Source: Bacteroidota bacterium (GTDB lineage Bacteria > Bacteroidota > Bacteroidia > Bacteroidales > Cfx3-03). Taken from it: 64,000 nucleotides of DNA. Each line of letters opens with the position of its first letter. Position 1 is the stretch's first letter. The translations under genes were made by a program, and so were the position numbers. Location of the stretch: positions 2,626,124 to 2,690,123 of the forward strand of contig JACAUB010000001.1 in assembly GCA_013390605.1 (NCBI GenBank), in the 5' to 3' direction. The notes under the pieces were generated by a model. That model was not told the origin of the DNA. It ran no database searches and was given only the letters and a program-made list of their open reading frames with translations. Shown piece after piece: positions 42,550-52,525 of this stretch.

Positions 42550-45500
42550 ATGTTAATATCAGACCTAGCGTTAAAGCGCCCTGTTGCATCCATAGTAATG
42601 AGTTTAATCATAATACTATTCGGTGTAGTAGGATATAATTTTCTAGGGGTTCGATTATACCCGGCTATCGACCCACCCATCATAAATGTACAAACATCTT
42701 ATGTGGGAGCCAATGCCGACATCATTGAATCGCAGATAACCGAACCGCTCGAAAAAGCGATTAACGGTATTGAAGGGGTGAAATCTATATCATCATCATC
42801 ATCAACGGGTAGTAGTAACATCACCGTCGAATTCAATATTGATGCGAATCTTGAAAAAGCTGCCAACGATGTACGCGACAAAGTATCGCAAGCAACAAGG
42901 AGTCTACCGCAGGATTTAGATGCACCACCTGTAGTTTCAAAAGCCGATGCCAATAGTGATCCAACCATTACTGTAATCGTACAGAGCACAAAAATGAATG
43001 CCATGGAGTTGAGCGATTATGGCGAAAACATTTTACAGGAGAAGCTGCAAACCATCCCCGGAATCAGCTCTGTTGGGATATTCGGACAAAAAAGACCTTC
43101 TATGCGAATCTGGTTAGATTCAGATAAGTTAACAGCTTATGGAATTACAGCGCAAGATGTTAATGATGCACTATCCAGAGAAAACATCGAGCTTCCCGGT
43201 GGTAAATTAAGAGGAAGTTCAACTGCTTTAATTATCAAGACCAAGGGTCGACTTCAAACTGAAGATGATTTCAGTAATTTAATTATCAAACAGACCAATG
43301 ATCAGGTTGTTAAACTATCTGATATTGGCGAGGCCGTGCTAGCTCCTGAGAACGAAGAGGTCAGTATCAAACTAAACGGTGCACCGGGACTGGTACTTGC
43401 GCTTATTCCTCTTCCAGGTGCAAATAATATAGAAATTGCTGATGAGTTTTATAAACGATTTGATCAGATCAAAAAGAATCTACCTGATGGACTTACTGTT
43501 AATGTAGGTTATGATAGATCTAAATTTGTGAGACAGTCTGTTAATGATGTTACCGAAACACTTGCAATAGCAATATTCCTTGTTATTATTATTGTATTCA
43601 TCTTCTTCAGAACATGGATCATTGCACTCCGACCATTGATCGATATCCCGGTATCTTTAATCGGTTCCTTCTTTATCATGTATATTTTCGGATTCTCCGT
43701 AAATGTACTCTCCTTATTAGGTATCGTTTTGGCTACCGGATTAGTTGTTGATGATGGAATTGTAGTTACCGAAAACATCTTTAAAAAGATTGAGCTTGGA
43801 ATGGATAAGTGGAAAGCGGCTTTCGAAGGCACCCGCGAGATCTTCTTTGCTGTAATCTCAACCTCACTAACTCTGGCCATCGTATTTATCCCCGTAATCT
43901 TTTTACAAGGTTTTACAGGCCGGTTATTCAGAGAGTTTGGAATCGTAGTGGCGGGCGCGGGGCTCATTTCTGCTTTTGTATCGTTAACCCTCACCCCTGT
44001 GCTTAACGTTTTTCTTGGAGGCAGATCCGGTCATTCAAAACTATATCATAAAACAGAACCCTTCTTTGCTGGGATGGAAGCAAAATACAGAAAGCTTCTC
44101 AGCTTTTTTCTGAAACGTTATTGGCTATCCTTTTCTATTTTAGGCCTTTGTTTCTTGTTGATCTTTCTTTTATCAAAAGTGATCAAGTCTGAATTAGCAC
44201 CTTTAGAAGACCGTAGCAATTTACGTACATCGTTAACTCTTCCTGAAGGAACAGACTTTGGTTATACTGACAAAGTAATGGATAGCATGTCACAAATCCA
44301 GCTGAATAAAATCCCTGAAGCCCGTTTAGTCTTTTCGCGTGTTGGAGCCGGCAGAACGTCATCAGGAAGCAACGGTGGATCTATCACAACCTATCTTGTA
44401 GAACCTAACGAACGCAAGGCCACACAACAAGAGATTAACGACAGAATAACAAAGATCTACAAAAACTATCCGGTTGGACGTATCTCTGTAAACCAGGAAC
44501 AAACCATCTCAACATCTATGTTCTCAGGTGGAAATATGCCGGTTCAGGTTGTACTCCAGAACCTCGATTTCGATAAAATCCAAAAGGTGTTACCCCTGTT
44601 CCTGGATGAAGCCCGAAAAGATCCAACCTTTGCCAATGTAGATTCCGACCTGAAATTCAATCAACCCGAAATCAATCTTACAGTCGATAGATTAAAAGCA
44701 ACCGACCTTGGTATCAACGAATCTGATGTATCGAACACCCTGCAATATGCCATGAGCGGACGCCGTTATGCCTATTTCTTACGTGGAGATAAACAATACT
44801 ACGTCATCGGACAGGTAGCCCGCAAAGACAGAAGCAAGCCTGCCGACATCACCTCATTATATGTCAGAAGCAAGAGTGGCGAAATGGTTCAGCTCGATAA
44901 TATTGTAAAGATGGAAGAGAACAGTACACCTCCAACCCTTTACCACTACAATCGTTACAAATCAGCTACCATCTCAGCTTCATTAGCTCCCGGAAAGACA
45001 TTGGGCGAAGGTATTGCTGTAATGAATAATATATCCAAAAAGCTTCTCGATAGCACCTTCCAAACAGCATTATTAGGTGCATCACGCGACTTTTCAGAAA
45101 GCAGTTCAAACACCTCTTTTGCTTTAATTTTTGCATTGGTTTTGATCTACCTCATTCTGGCAGCCCAGTTCGAAAGCTTCCGCGATCCATTAATCATCAT
45201 GCTTACCGTTCCATTAGCCATTGCAGGAGCCATGCTCTCGCTCTGGATCTTCGGGAAAACGCTGAATATCTTTTCAGAAATCGGAATGATCATGCTTATC
45301 GGTATCGTTACCAAGAATGGGATCTTGATTGTAGAGTTTGCTAACCAGAAAAGAAAAGCGGGTTTACAGAAAGCCGAAGCTGTATTCGAAGCAGCAGCAG
45401 CCCGTTTGCGTCCAATCTTAATGACATCATTGGCCACCATCTTTGGAGCAATGCCTATCGCATTAGCACTGGGAGCCGGAGCACAAAGTCGAGTTCCACT

Positions 45501-45633
45501 TGGTATCGTAATTGTTGGCGGTCTATTCTTTGCCCTCATTCTCACACTATTTGTGATCCCGGTAATGTATAAGATGATTTCGAGCAAGAAATTAACAAAG
45601 AACGTAGAAAACGCTACAACCGAAACTAAATAA
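42550..45633 (+). CDS. RND multidrug-type efflux pump
   Basis: 1027 residues with the AcrB layout: twelve membrane helices and two large periplasmic loops. The proton-relay pair is Asp401-Asp402 (GLVVDDGIVV), matching Asp407/408 of AcrB. FQTALLGASRDF and the C-terminal half are standard for the HAE-1 group. It expels hydrophobic compounds from the periplasm using proton flow. It forms a tripartite system with the adaptor upstream and the channel downstream (20 bases). Confidence 0.95.
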   Translation: MLISDLALKRPVASIVMSLIIILFGVVGYNFLGVRLYPAIDPPIINVQTSYVGANADIIESQITEPLEKAINGIEGVKSISSSSSTGSSNITVEFNIDANLEKAANDVRDKVSQATRSLPQDLDAPPVVSKADANSDPTITVIVQSTKMNAMELSDYGENILQEKLQTIPGISSVGIFGQKRPSMRIWLDSDKLTAYGITAQDVNDALSRENIELPGGKLRGSSTALIIKTKGRLQTEDDFSNLIIKQTNDQVVKLSDIGEAVLAPENEEVSIKLNGAPGLVLALIPLPGANNIEIADEFYKRFDQIKKNLPDGLTVNVGYDRSKFVRQSVNDVTETLAIAIFLVIIIVFIFFRTWIIALRPLIDIPVSLIGSFFIMYIFGFSVNVLSLLGIVLATGLVVDDGIVVTENIFKKIELGMDKWKAAFEGTREIFFAVISTSLTLAIVFIPVIFLQGFTGRLFREFGIVVAGAGLISAFVSLTLTPVLNVFLGGRSGHSKLYHKTEPFFAGMEAKYRKLLSFFLKRYWLSFSILGLCFLLIFLLSKVIKSELAPLEDRSNLRTSLTLPEGTDFGYTDKVMDSMSQIQLNKIPEARLVFSRVGAGRTSSGSNGGSITTYLVEPNERKATQQEINDRITKIYKNYPVGRISVNQEQTISTSMFSGGNMPVQVVLQNLDFDKIQKVLPLFLDEARKDPTFANVDSDLKFNQPEINLTVDRLKATDLGINESDVSNTLQYAMSGRRYAYFLRGDKQYYVIGQVARKDRSKPADITSLYVRSKSGEMVQLDNIVKMEENSTPPTLYHYNRYKSATISASLAPGKTLGEGIAVMNNISKKLLDSTFQTALLGASRDFSESSSNTSFALIFALVLIYLILAAQFESFRDPLIIMLTVPLAIAGAMLSLWIFGKTLNIFSEIGMIMLIGIVTKNGILIVEFANQKRKAGLQKAEAVFEAAAARLRPILMTSLATIFGAMPIALALGAGAQSRVPLGIVIVGGLFFALILTLFVIPVMYKMISSKKLTKNVENATTETK

Positions 45634-45653
45634 ACCCTATTAAACGGAAATCA

Positions 45654-46949
45654 ATGAAGAAACTAATTTTAATCTTCCTGTTTATATCAGGTTTTCTTAC
45701 CCTTCAGGCACAACAAGTTCTTTCGGTGCAGGATGCGATAAATATTGCCCTAAAAAACAGCTACGATATACAAGTTGCGGCCAATGATGCCTCAATCAAC
45801 AAGACAAACAACACCCGTGGAAATGCAGGAATGCTGCCAACGGTTGCCCTCACTGGATCTGATAACCTCTCCGTCATTAATGGTCACCAGGAGACATCAG
45901 CCAAAGTAGAATCCAACAGTTCAAATGCCCGTACCAACACCCTCAATGCAGGCATTGCTTTAAACTGGACACTCTATGATGGAGGCAAGATGTTTGTCAC
46001 CAAACAAAAACTGCAGGAGATCGAAAGCCTGGGCGAAATTCAATACAAGGATAAGGTGCTGCAGACCGTTTATAATGTAATTGTGGCTTACTATAATGTA
46101 GTGAAGCAAAAGCAACAACTGGCATCCATCAACGAAGTGAACAACTACAACATCGAACGTGTAAAGATCCTTCAAACCAGTTTCGATGCAGGTAACATTG
46201 CGAAGACCGTATTGCTCCAAGCCAAGATCGACCTAAACGTTAACCAGGAAAACGCCGTTAACCAAAAAGATGTGATTGCCGTAGCAAAAAAGAGCCTCAA
46301 TCAGCTACTTTGCAGAGACATCACTACCGAGTTCGAAGTCACCGATCTGATCCAAACCGATTACATTCCGAACGTAGAAGAACTCAGACAAAAGCTCATT
46401 GCAAGCAATACCACCATCTTATCATTACAAAAGCAGGTAGATATTGCAAAGCTCACGCTCAAGGAGATGAATACGTTGCGAAATCCAAAGTTCAGCCTCA
46501 CCACCGGATATAACTTCTCACGGAGTGATTACACTTCATACAGTCTGTTGAATAATCGCACGTTAGGTCCTCAGATTGGCGGCACCCTGTCTATTCCGCT
46601 CTACCAGGGCGGCAATGCAAACCGACAGATTCAGGTATCTACCATTCAGCTAAAGTCGAGCCAATACGGCCTTGAAAACGCAAAGCTAGCCGCTTATACG
46701 CAGTTAGCCAATGCCCTTACCGACTTTGATGCACAACGGAGTCTGTTAAAGATTGAGGTCGACAATAACGCCTTAGCCAAAGAAAATCTCGATATATCGA
46801 TCCAACGATTGAGATTGGGACAGACTACCTCGCTCGAAATACGTCAGGCGCAAGAGAGTTATCAGGACTCATTTACCCGTCTGTTGAACTTTGAATACAA
46901 TCTAAAAGTATCCGAAACCAAGTTGAAACAGTTGATTTCAGCGCTTTAA
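45654..46949 (+). CDS. TolC-like outer-membrane efflux channel
   Basis: 431 residues with a signal peptide (about 1-19) and two OEP-type halves of long alpha-helices and beta-strands (duplicated VQDAINIALKNSYDIQ-type helical repeats). It completes the RND tripartite exporter. A strong hairpin follows its stop. Confidence 0.93.
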   Translation: MKKLILIFLFISGFLTLQAQQVLSVQDAINIALKNSYDIQVAANDASINKTNNTRGNAGMLPTVALTGSDNLSVINGHQETSAKVESNSSNARTNTLNAGIALNWTLYDGGKMFVTKQKLQEIESLGEIQYKDKVLQTVYNVIVAYYNVVKQKQQLASINEVNNYNIERVKILQTSFDAGNIAKTVLLQAKIDLNVNQENAVNQKDVIAVAKKSLNQLLCRDITTEFEVTDLIQTDYIPNVEELRQKLIASNTTILSLQKQVDIAKLTLKEMNTLRNPKFSLTTGYNFSRSDYTSYSLLNNRTLGPQIGGTLSIPLYQGGNANRQIQVSTIQLKSSQYGLENAKLAAYTQLANALTDFDAQRSLLKIEVDNNALAKENLDISIQRLRLGQTTSLEIRQAQESYQDSFTRLLNFEYNLKVSETKLKQLISAL

Positions 46950-46977
46950 TTTGCGGAACAACAATATCCTTTAAACC

Positions 46978-47013
46978 AAACAGCCGGTAGAATTGAATTT
47001 CTACCGGCTGTTT
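46978..47013 (+). terminator. Rho-independent terminator after the efflux operon
   Basis: A 15-bp perfect stem (46978-46992 with 46999-47013), GC-rich centre, short loop, and T run in the right arm followed by more T. It lies 29 bases after the channel gene stop. Confidence 0.85.
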
Positions 47014-47317
47014 TATGTAAAAGTATTTTGATCGTTCTCTTATGTTCATTCAACGACTTGTCATTGATTATCTTCCTTCAATTCTCACTCCGGTCAGAAT
47101 GACGTAGAACACTCAGAACAACGATAAACAGTTTTCTTCATCCGGAAGAACATAACAAGACACGTTGGATGAATTAGGATTTGACTGATCGGTTTTCAAA
47201 TAGTTAACATGTTTGATTTCTATGCGCTTGAAATCCAAATCAATTATTTGATCAGATCCCCAATTAATTGATCCAATGGGTTAGCAGGATTTGTTTTTGT
47301 AAAAGCTGCAACGGCAA
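47014..47317. other. Intergenic spacer downstream of efflux operon
   Basis: I see no gene, repeat or structured element in this stretch of about 300 bases. Confidence 0.4.
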
Positions 47318-47875
47318 TTACCAATTTTCATTTTTCTTTTGTTTCAAAAAGTGGGTCAGGTCATCAATCACATCTTGTGGCATCGCTTTTAGCACCGCAT
47401 AGTTTTTTCCATTCGTTGCGGCAATCTGCTCCTTCTTTCCTTCAAGGAACTTCGGGATACTATTGCGTTTATAAAACGCTTCTAAACCACTAACCGTAGA
47501 ACACTCCTTAAACGTTTCGATATCATGTGATTGATTTGTAATTGCATTCCTGTAATCGATATCTCTGAACTCATATTTAAAACGGCCCTCTTTAAATTCA
47601 AGTCGCAGTGTAAAGCTCATTTTCATCGTCACCCTAATCCCCTTGATCTCCACAGGTGCTCTACGCTCACCAACAACAATAAAGACCCGGTTTGACGAAT
47701 CAGCCAGCTTCACCTCATCTTTCGACGATTGGAAGTTCAGCGCAAACCACTCGCGGGCAAAGTCAAAAAGCTTATTCGCCGTTTTACCTTCAACCGGCAC
47801 CACACCTGTCAGTTCTTGACTATATCCCATCTGCAGGAAAAACAATCCTGCTACTAAAAGCAATATCTTCTTCAT
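47318..47875 (-). CDS. DUF4468-type secreted protein
   Basis: 185 residues. The signal peptide (about 1-19) is followed by the DUF4468/TBP-like fold seen in Bacteroidota exported proteins (LTGVVPVEGKTANKLFDFAREWF, then RVFIVVGERRAPVEIKG). The second part (about 115-185) contains a helical tail with a FYKRNSIPKFLEG segment. Function is unknown. It is a single-gene unit. Confidence 0.75.
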   Translation of the reverse strand: MKKILLLVAGLFFLQMGYSQELTGVVPVEGKTANKLFDFAREWFALNFQSSKDEVKLADSSNRVFIVVGERRAPVEIKGIRVTMKMSFTLRLEFKEGRFKYEFRDIDYRNAITNQSHDIETFKECSTVSGLEAFYKRNSIPKFLEGKKEQIAATNGKNYAVLKAMPQDVIDDLTHFLKQKKNENW

Positions 47876-48213
47876 CAGTTATCAAATTTATTTTTACAAG
47901 ATTAAACCAATACTGGTTATGCACATTACTAGTATTTAGTAATTTAATAGTGTGAAACAAAAACAGTCTGACATCATTTATGCACAGACCAAAACAAATA
48001 TCGATATATTTATTGAGACCGTGAAATAATTTAACAAAAATTGGGCCCATAAAATTGCTAAAAAAGTAATGCTTATTCATTATTCAAAAAAGATAATTCC
48101 GAAAAATCTATTACCTGTCATTTTTACCTACCTTTGATTGGAGAGCTATTAAAGTTCATTTTAGAAATAGCAACAATTCCGAAATATTTACAGTGTATTA
48201 ATAATTCGAAAAA
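47876..48213. other. Divergent promoter region between the DUF4468 and DUF1475-like genes
   Basis: AT-rich, no gene. A TACCTTTG -7 box on the plus strand at 48129-48136 would serve the gene starting at 48214. Confidence 0.45.
48129..48136 (+). promoter_or_regulatory. -7 box for the 48214-50345 genes
   Basis: TACCTTTG is an exact TAnnTTTG match about 78 bases upstream of the start codon. No good -33 element is seen. Confidence 0.5.
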
Positions 48214-48540
48214 ATGAAAGTGGCTAAAATATTTGCAGTTACAGGAACACTCATCATGTTTTTTACACTTGTATATGGATTTATTGACGGTGATTTTTTC
48301 AAAGAAGGCAGCATCCTGTTTTCAATGGTATGGGGGAAAGTAAGCCTGATCGATGTCTATACAGGATTTTTCCTGTTCTCCGCCTGGGTGCTTTACCGAG
48401 AAGAGAGTTGGATGAAGGCAGTCCTGTGGATACTGTCAATTATGGTTTTAGGAAATTTTATCACCTGTTTATATGCCACGGTAGCTTTATACAAATCGAA
48501 TAACGACTTTAAACAATTCTGGTTAGGAAAACATTTTTAG
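48214..48540 (+). CDS. Small three-helix membrane protein (DUF1475/DUF2834-like)
   Basis: 108 residues with three hydrophobic segments (about 7-25, 46-62, 67-90). The pattern VWGKVSLIDVYTGFFLF and LGNFITCLYA resembles DUF1475/DUF2834 small membrane proteins, though I cannot assign it firmly. Function is unknown. It sits 8 bases before the FakA-FakB fusion gene, so the two are probably co-transcribed. Confidence 0.55.
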   Translation: MKVAKIFAVTGTLIMFFTLVYGFIDGDFFKEGSILFSMVWGKVSLIDVYTGFFLFSAWVLYREESWMKAVLWILSIMVLGNFITCLYATVALYKSNNDFKQFWLGKHF

Positions 48541-48548
48541 CTCCAACG

Positions 48549-50345
48549 ATGAATACATTGCCTATTATTGAAATTGATGGTCGAAGGCTTTATTACACCT
48601 TTATTGCAGGTGCAAAAAATATTCTAGCTCATCAAAATTACCTCAACAAAATAAATGTTTTCCCGGTGAATGACGGAGATACTGGTAGCAATATGGCTAC
48701 AACCATACAGCCGGTCATAGAATCCATTCATCCGCACAGATCCTATAAAATCACTGCTGATCTTATTGCCGAAACGATCATAGCAAATGCCCGTGGTAAC
48801 TCCGGGATAATCTTTGCCCAGTTTTTATATGGTATAAGCAAAGAATCAGGAAACCACAGCAGTATAACCATCCCACAGTTTGCTGAAATCATTAGAAATT
48901 CAATTCCGTATATGTACGAGGCAGTAGCTAATCCTATTGAAGGTACTATGCTAACTGTAATCAGGGAATGGTCAGAATTTATTTATATCCATCGCGAAAT
49001 CATTACAGATTTTAATCAATTGTTTATCCGTTCTCAGGATTGTCTGGTAAAATCTCTGGCTGCTACCAAAACTAAGTTACTAGTTCTTTCGAAGGCAAAT
49101 GTTATAGATTCAGGGGCGAATGCTTTCGTTCTGTTTATCGAAGGAATAATTAACTTTATCCATTCAAATAACATCCGTAGCTTATTGCACTCAAAAACAG
49201 AAGCACTTATTTTACCTTCAAATAATGAACATATTCAGCAAGAGGTAAAATTCCGGTTTTGTACTGAAGGTATATTGAAAAATCTTGCTGTGGATCAAAA
49301 AATACTGTCACAGATTCTTCAAAAATATGGTGATTCAGTTGTTATTGGTGGTAACGAAAAAACCAAGCACATTCATGTCCACACCAACCATCCTGCTGAT
49401 CTGTTTCAGCAGTTAAAGGATATCTGTCTGGTTACTTTTAACAAAGCCGACGACATGCTACGACAGAGTGATGCTATTTTTAAAAGAAAATTTAAAATTG
49501 CTTTAGTTACCGACTCAACCTGCGATCTACCTCAGGAGCTAATGGATCTTTACCAGGTAAACATGGTGCCGATCAATATAAATTTTGGTGAAAGCCATTA
49601 TCTGGATAAAATCACTATTCAACCCAACCAGTTTTATTCGCTACTTGAGAAGCACAGCGATTCCCCGAAAACTTCCCAGATTAACGAAAAGGCGTTCGTT
49701 AATTTATACACTCAATTGTCTGCATACTACGATTCCATTATAGCTATTCATCTTACCGATAAATTCAGTGGGACTTTTTTTAACAGTCAAAAAGCTGCAC
49801 GATCAGTTTATAATGAATCCAATAAGCCTATAACGGTTATTAATTCAAACAACCTTTCCGGTGCACTTGGCTTAATTATTCTGCGTGCTGCACAAGCGAT
49901 AGAAGCCGGAAATTCACACGATGAAATAGTTACAATGGTTTTGACATGGGTGAAGAACACGTATATTTTTGTAAGTGTAAAAACCCTGAAATACATGGTT
50001 CGAGGAGGAAGAGTTTCGCAGTTTAAAGGTATTGTTGCTAAATTGCTGAATATAAACCCAATTGTATCGATGGACCAAAACGGAGCTTCATACGTATTTG
50101 GTAAAACGTATAGCCAGCAATCCAATATGGAAAAAGTGATGCAGCACCTCGGTTCAATTTGCGAGGGCAGGGAGATCTGGAATTACATCGTGCTTCATGC
50201 GCAAAACACTGCTGCTGCTGCATGGTACGCTAACAAAATGAAAGCCTATACAGGCAAAGAGCCTTTGGCTGTAGTAAATATTTCACCGGTAATCGGAGCA
50301 AATGCTGGAATTGGCTCAGCGGCGATTGCCTTAATGTTTAAATAA
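48549..50345 (+). CDS. FakA-like kinase fused to DegV/FakB-like fatty-acid-binding domain
   Basis: 598 residues. The DAK2/DhaL-type kinase domain occupies about 1-200, with the ADP/Mg loop NVFPVNDGDTGSNM (37-50) and ARGNSGIIFAQ. The FakA middle region (about 215-310) keeps HIHVHTNHP. DegV fills 316-598 (TDSTCDLPQ, then STGTF-like DKFSGTFFNSQ). In Firmicutes, FakA phosphorylates fatty acids carried by separate FakB proteins. Here both are in one chain, so the acyl-phosphate would form within the molecule. This is family-based inference. Confidence 0.85.
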   Translation: MNTLPIIEIDGRRLYYTFIAGAKNILAHQNYLNKINVFPVNDGDTGSNMATTIQPVIESIHPHRSYKITADLIAETIIANARGNSGIIFAQFLYGISKESGNHSSITIPQFAEIIRNSIPYMYEAVANPIEGTMLTVIREWSEFIYIHREIITDFNQLFIRSQDCLVKSLAATKTKLLVLSKANVIDSGANAFVLFIEGIINFIHSNNIRSLLHSKTEALILPSNNEHIQQEVKFRFCTEGILKNLAVDQKILSQILQKYGDSVVIGGNEKTKHIHVHTNHPADLFQQLKDICLVTFNKADDMLRQSDAIFKRKFKIALVTDSTCDLPQELMDLYQVNMVPININFGESHYLDKITIQPNQFYSLLEKHSDSPKTSQINEKAFVNLYTQLSAYYDSIIAIHLTDKFSGTFFNSQKAARSVYNESNKPITVINSNNLSGALGLIILRAAQAIEAGNSHDEIVTMVLTWVKNTYIFVSVKTLKYMVRGGRVSQFKGIVAKLLNINPIVSMDQNGASYVFGKTYSQQSNMEKVMQHLGSICEGREIWNYIVLHAQNTAAAAWYANKMKAYTGKEPLAVVNISPVIGANAGIGSAAIALMFK

Positions 50346-50356
50346 ATCATTCTATT

Positions 50357-51136
50357 ATGTCATTCCTTCACATTTACCTTATCGCCTTTGCAGCCATCAT
50401 GTCAATGATGACCATCCTTTGGCTTATCAGCATCAAAATAAAAAACGTAAGCATTGTCGACCTTTTCTGGGGTTTTGGATTTGTAGTAGCCAGTTCGGTT
50501 TACTTTCTTTGTGCTGATGGATTGGAAACGCGTAAAATCCTTTTAATGACGATGGCTTGCATCTGGGGACTGCGTCTTTCCGTTTACCTGGCATGGCGTA
50601 ATCTGGGCAAAGGTGAAGATTTCCGCTACCAGAAATTCAGGAAAGACTTTGGAGAAGACCGTTACTGGTGGTATAGTTTCTTTTCGGTGTTTCTGCTTCA
50701 GGGTACGTTGATGTGGCTAATTTCAGCACCCCTGCTGGGAGCACAATATTACGTTGGTAATGAACTTGGAATACTTGATTTTATTGGTGTTGCAATCTGG
50801 ATGATTGGCTTTGTATTTGAAGCCGGAGGCGATATTCAACTGGCACGGTTTAAAGCAAATACATCAAACAAAGGCAAAGTTCTCGACACCGGCTTTTGGC
50901 ATTATACCCGTCACCCCAATTATTTTGGTGATGCGGCAGTCTGGTTCGGGTATGGGCTGATCTGCCTTTCAGCCGGAAGTTATATTCCAATAGCAGGTTC
51001 AGTTTTAATGACTGCCTTAATCATCAAAGTATCAGGAATAGCCTTGCTCGAAAAAACATTGAAAGAAACAAAACCTGAATACAAGGAATATGTCAGAAAA
51101 ACAAGTGCGTTTATCCCATGGTTTCCACGTAAATAA
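50357..51136 (+). CDS. DUF1295 steroid-5-alpha-reductase-like membrane protein
   Basis: 259 residues with about six hydrophobic segments. The C-terminal region carries the isoprenylcysteine-methyltransferase/steroid-reductase family signature (GFWHYTRHPNYFGD, then EKTLKETKPEYKEYV). Family members reduce or methylate lipophilic substrates using NADPH or SAM at the membrane; the substrate is unknown. It follows the FakA-FakB gene by 11 bases. Confidence 0.85.
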   Translation: MSFLHIYLIAFAAIMSMMTILWLISIKIKNVSIVDLFWGFGFVVASSVYFLCADGLETRKILLMTMACIWGLRLSVYLAWRNLGKGEDFRYQKFRKDFGEDRYWWYSFFSVFLLQGTLMWLISAPLLGAQYYVGNELGILDFIGVAIWMIGFVFEAGGDIQLARFKANTSNKGKVLDTGFWHYTRHPNYFGDAAVWFGYGLICLSAGSYIPIAGSVLMTALIIKVSGIALLEKTLKETKPEYKEYVRKTSAFIPWFPRK

Positions 51137-51237
51137 AAAAAGAGACAAAGTGATGGAGCAATTAGTGAATGTTGGATTTGGAATCTTTCAACACGAACCA
51201 TTGAACCTCAAAACTATAATCATTTATCCAAACTCCT

Positions 51238-51972
51238 ATGTTTATCCTTGAAAATATATGGCTTATCCTGTTCTTCGCCTGGGGATTACCTCTCACGTTT
51301 TACCGGAGTAAATTCCGTAAAATTGTTTACCAGACCGATAGCTGGACCATCAACATCAAACCTTATTTTTTTAAAGAATTGAAAGCACTTTTGGGAAATA
51401 TGTATCCTGACAATATGAATTATCTTAAACTCAGGAATTTTTATCGTTTTTATCTCATCATTTACCTGCTCTTATTCACATCCTATTTAACCTTTAGTCA
51501 AAATAATAACATGAACGAAATCAAAATAGGGAGCACTATCCCCCAATTCGTACTTACAGATCAAAACGGCACTTTATTCAACATCAATTCTGTTCTGGGT
51601 AAAAAGAATCTAGTGATTTATTTTTACCCAAAAGACGATAGTCCCGGTTGCACAGCACAGGCTTGTTCGTTTCAGGATCAGTTCGAAGTTTTTAAGGAAG
51701 CCGATGCCGTAATTATTGGTATCAGTGGACAATCCGTCGAAAGCCATAAAGAATTTGCCTTAAAACACAGGCTTACATTTACCCTGCTTAGCGACAAAGG
51801 AAATAAAATCAGGAAGATATTTGGTGTACCTACCAATTTATTTGGGCTACTACCTGGACGCGTAACCTATATTGCCGATAAAACGGGCAAAGTAATCTAC
51901 ATTTTCAATTCGCAGATGCATGCCACAAAGCATGTTGATGAAGCGTTAAGGAACCTCAAACAATCAAAATAA
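51238..51972 (+). CDS. Membrane-anchored Bcp/PrxQ-type peroxiredoxin
   Basis: 244 residues. The catalytic domain (about 93-244) has SPGCTAQACSF, with peroxidatic Cys138 and resolving Cys143 as in PrxQ. Residues 1-92 are an unusual extension with hydrophobic segments about 5-20 and 70-87, so the enzyme is likely membrane bound. A shorter form starting at Met92 is possible. It reduces hydroperoxides using thioredoxin. It lies 7 bases before tspO. Confidence 0.85.
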   Translation: MFILENIWLILFFAWGLPLTFYRSKFRKIVYQTDSWTINIKPYFFKELKALLGNMYPDNMNYLKLRNFYRFYLIIYLLLFTSYLTFSQNNNMNEIKIGSTIPQFVLTDQNGTLFNINSVLGKKNLVIYFYPKDDSPGCTAQACSFQDQFEVFKEADAVIIGISGQSVESHKEFALKHRLTFTLLSDKGNKIRKIFGVPTNLFGLLPGRVTYIADKTGKVIYIFNSQMHATKHVDEALRNLKQSK

Positions 51973-51979
51973 ACCGATC

Positions 51980-52459
51980 ATGAAAGCAAATCAAATAGGA
52001 AAACTTATAGCCTCCCTTCTGTTGCCTCTTGCCATTGGTGGTATAGCCGGGATGTTTACCACCAAAGCAATCCCCGGATGGTATGCCACACTGAACCAAC
52101 CATCGTTCAACCCTCCCAACTGGGTGTTCGCGCCGGTGTGGACAACACTGTATATAATCATGGGCATTTCCTTGTTCATGATCTGGAGACTTGATAAAAG
52201 CAAAGAACGCAATCAGGCCATAGTCATCTTTATGGTGCAATTGCTTTTTAATTTTTGCTGGAGTTTTTTCTTCTTCTATTTCAAAATGATAGGCGTAGCA
52301 CTCGTTGATATAATAGTGCTATGGATAACGATTATATTTATGCTGGTTCGCTTTTACAAAATTAAACCGCTGGCGGCCTATATTAATATTCCTTATTTAT
52401 TGTGGGTGACGTTTGCCACTGCACTCAATATGGCGTATTTTTTCCTGAACAGGAGTTGA
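51980..52459 (+). CDS. tspO: TspO/MBR-family tryptophan-rich sensory protein
   Basis: 159 residues, five membrane helices. The signature PNWVFAPVWTTLYIIMG and WSFFFFYFKM is typical of the family, which binds porphyrins and isoprenoids and protects against oxidative stress. Partnership with the peroxiredoxin just upstream fits a stress role. Confidence 0.92.
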   Translation: MKANQIGKLIASLLLPLAIGGIAGMFTTKAIPGWYATLNQPSFNPPNWVFAPVWTTLYIIMGISLFMIWRLDKSKERNQAIVIFMVQLLFNFCWSFFFFYFKMIGVALVDIIVLWITIIFMLVRFYKIKPLAAYINIPYLLWVTFATALNMAYFFLNRS

Positions 52460-52525
52460 TGGGTTTTCTCAAAGTAAGCCACTTCAAAACTGGTTTTCAA
52501 TTAATTTTATTTGTTAATTTGGATA

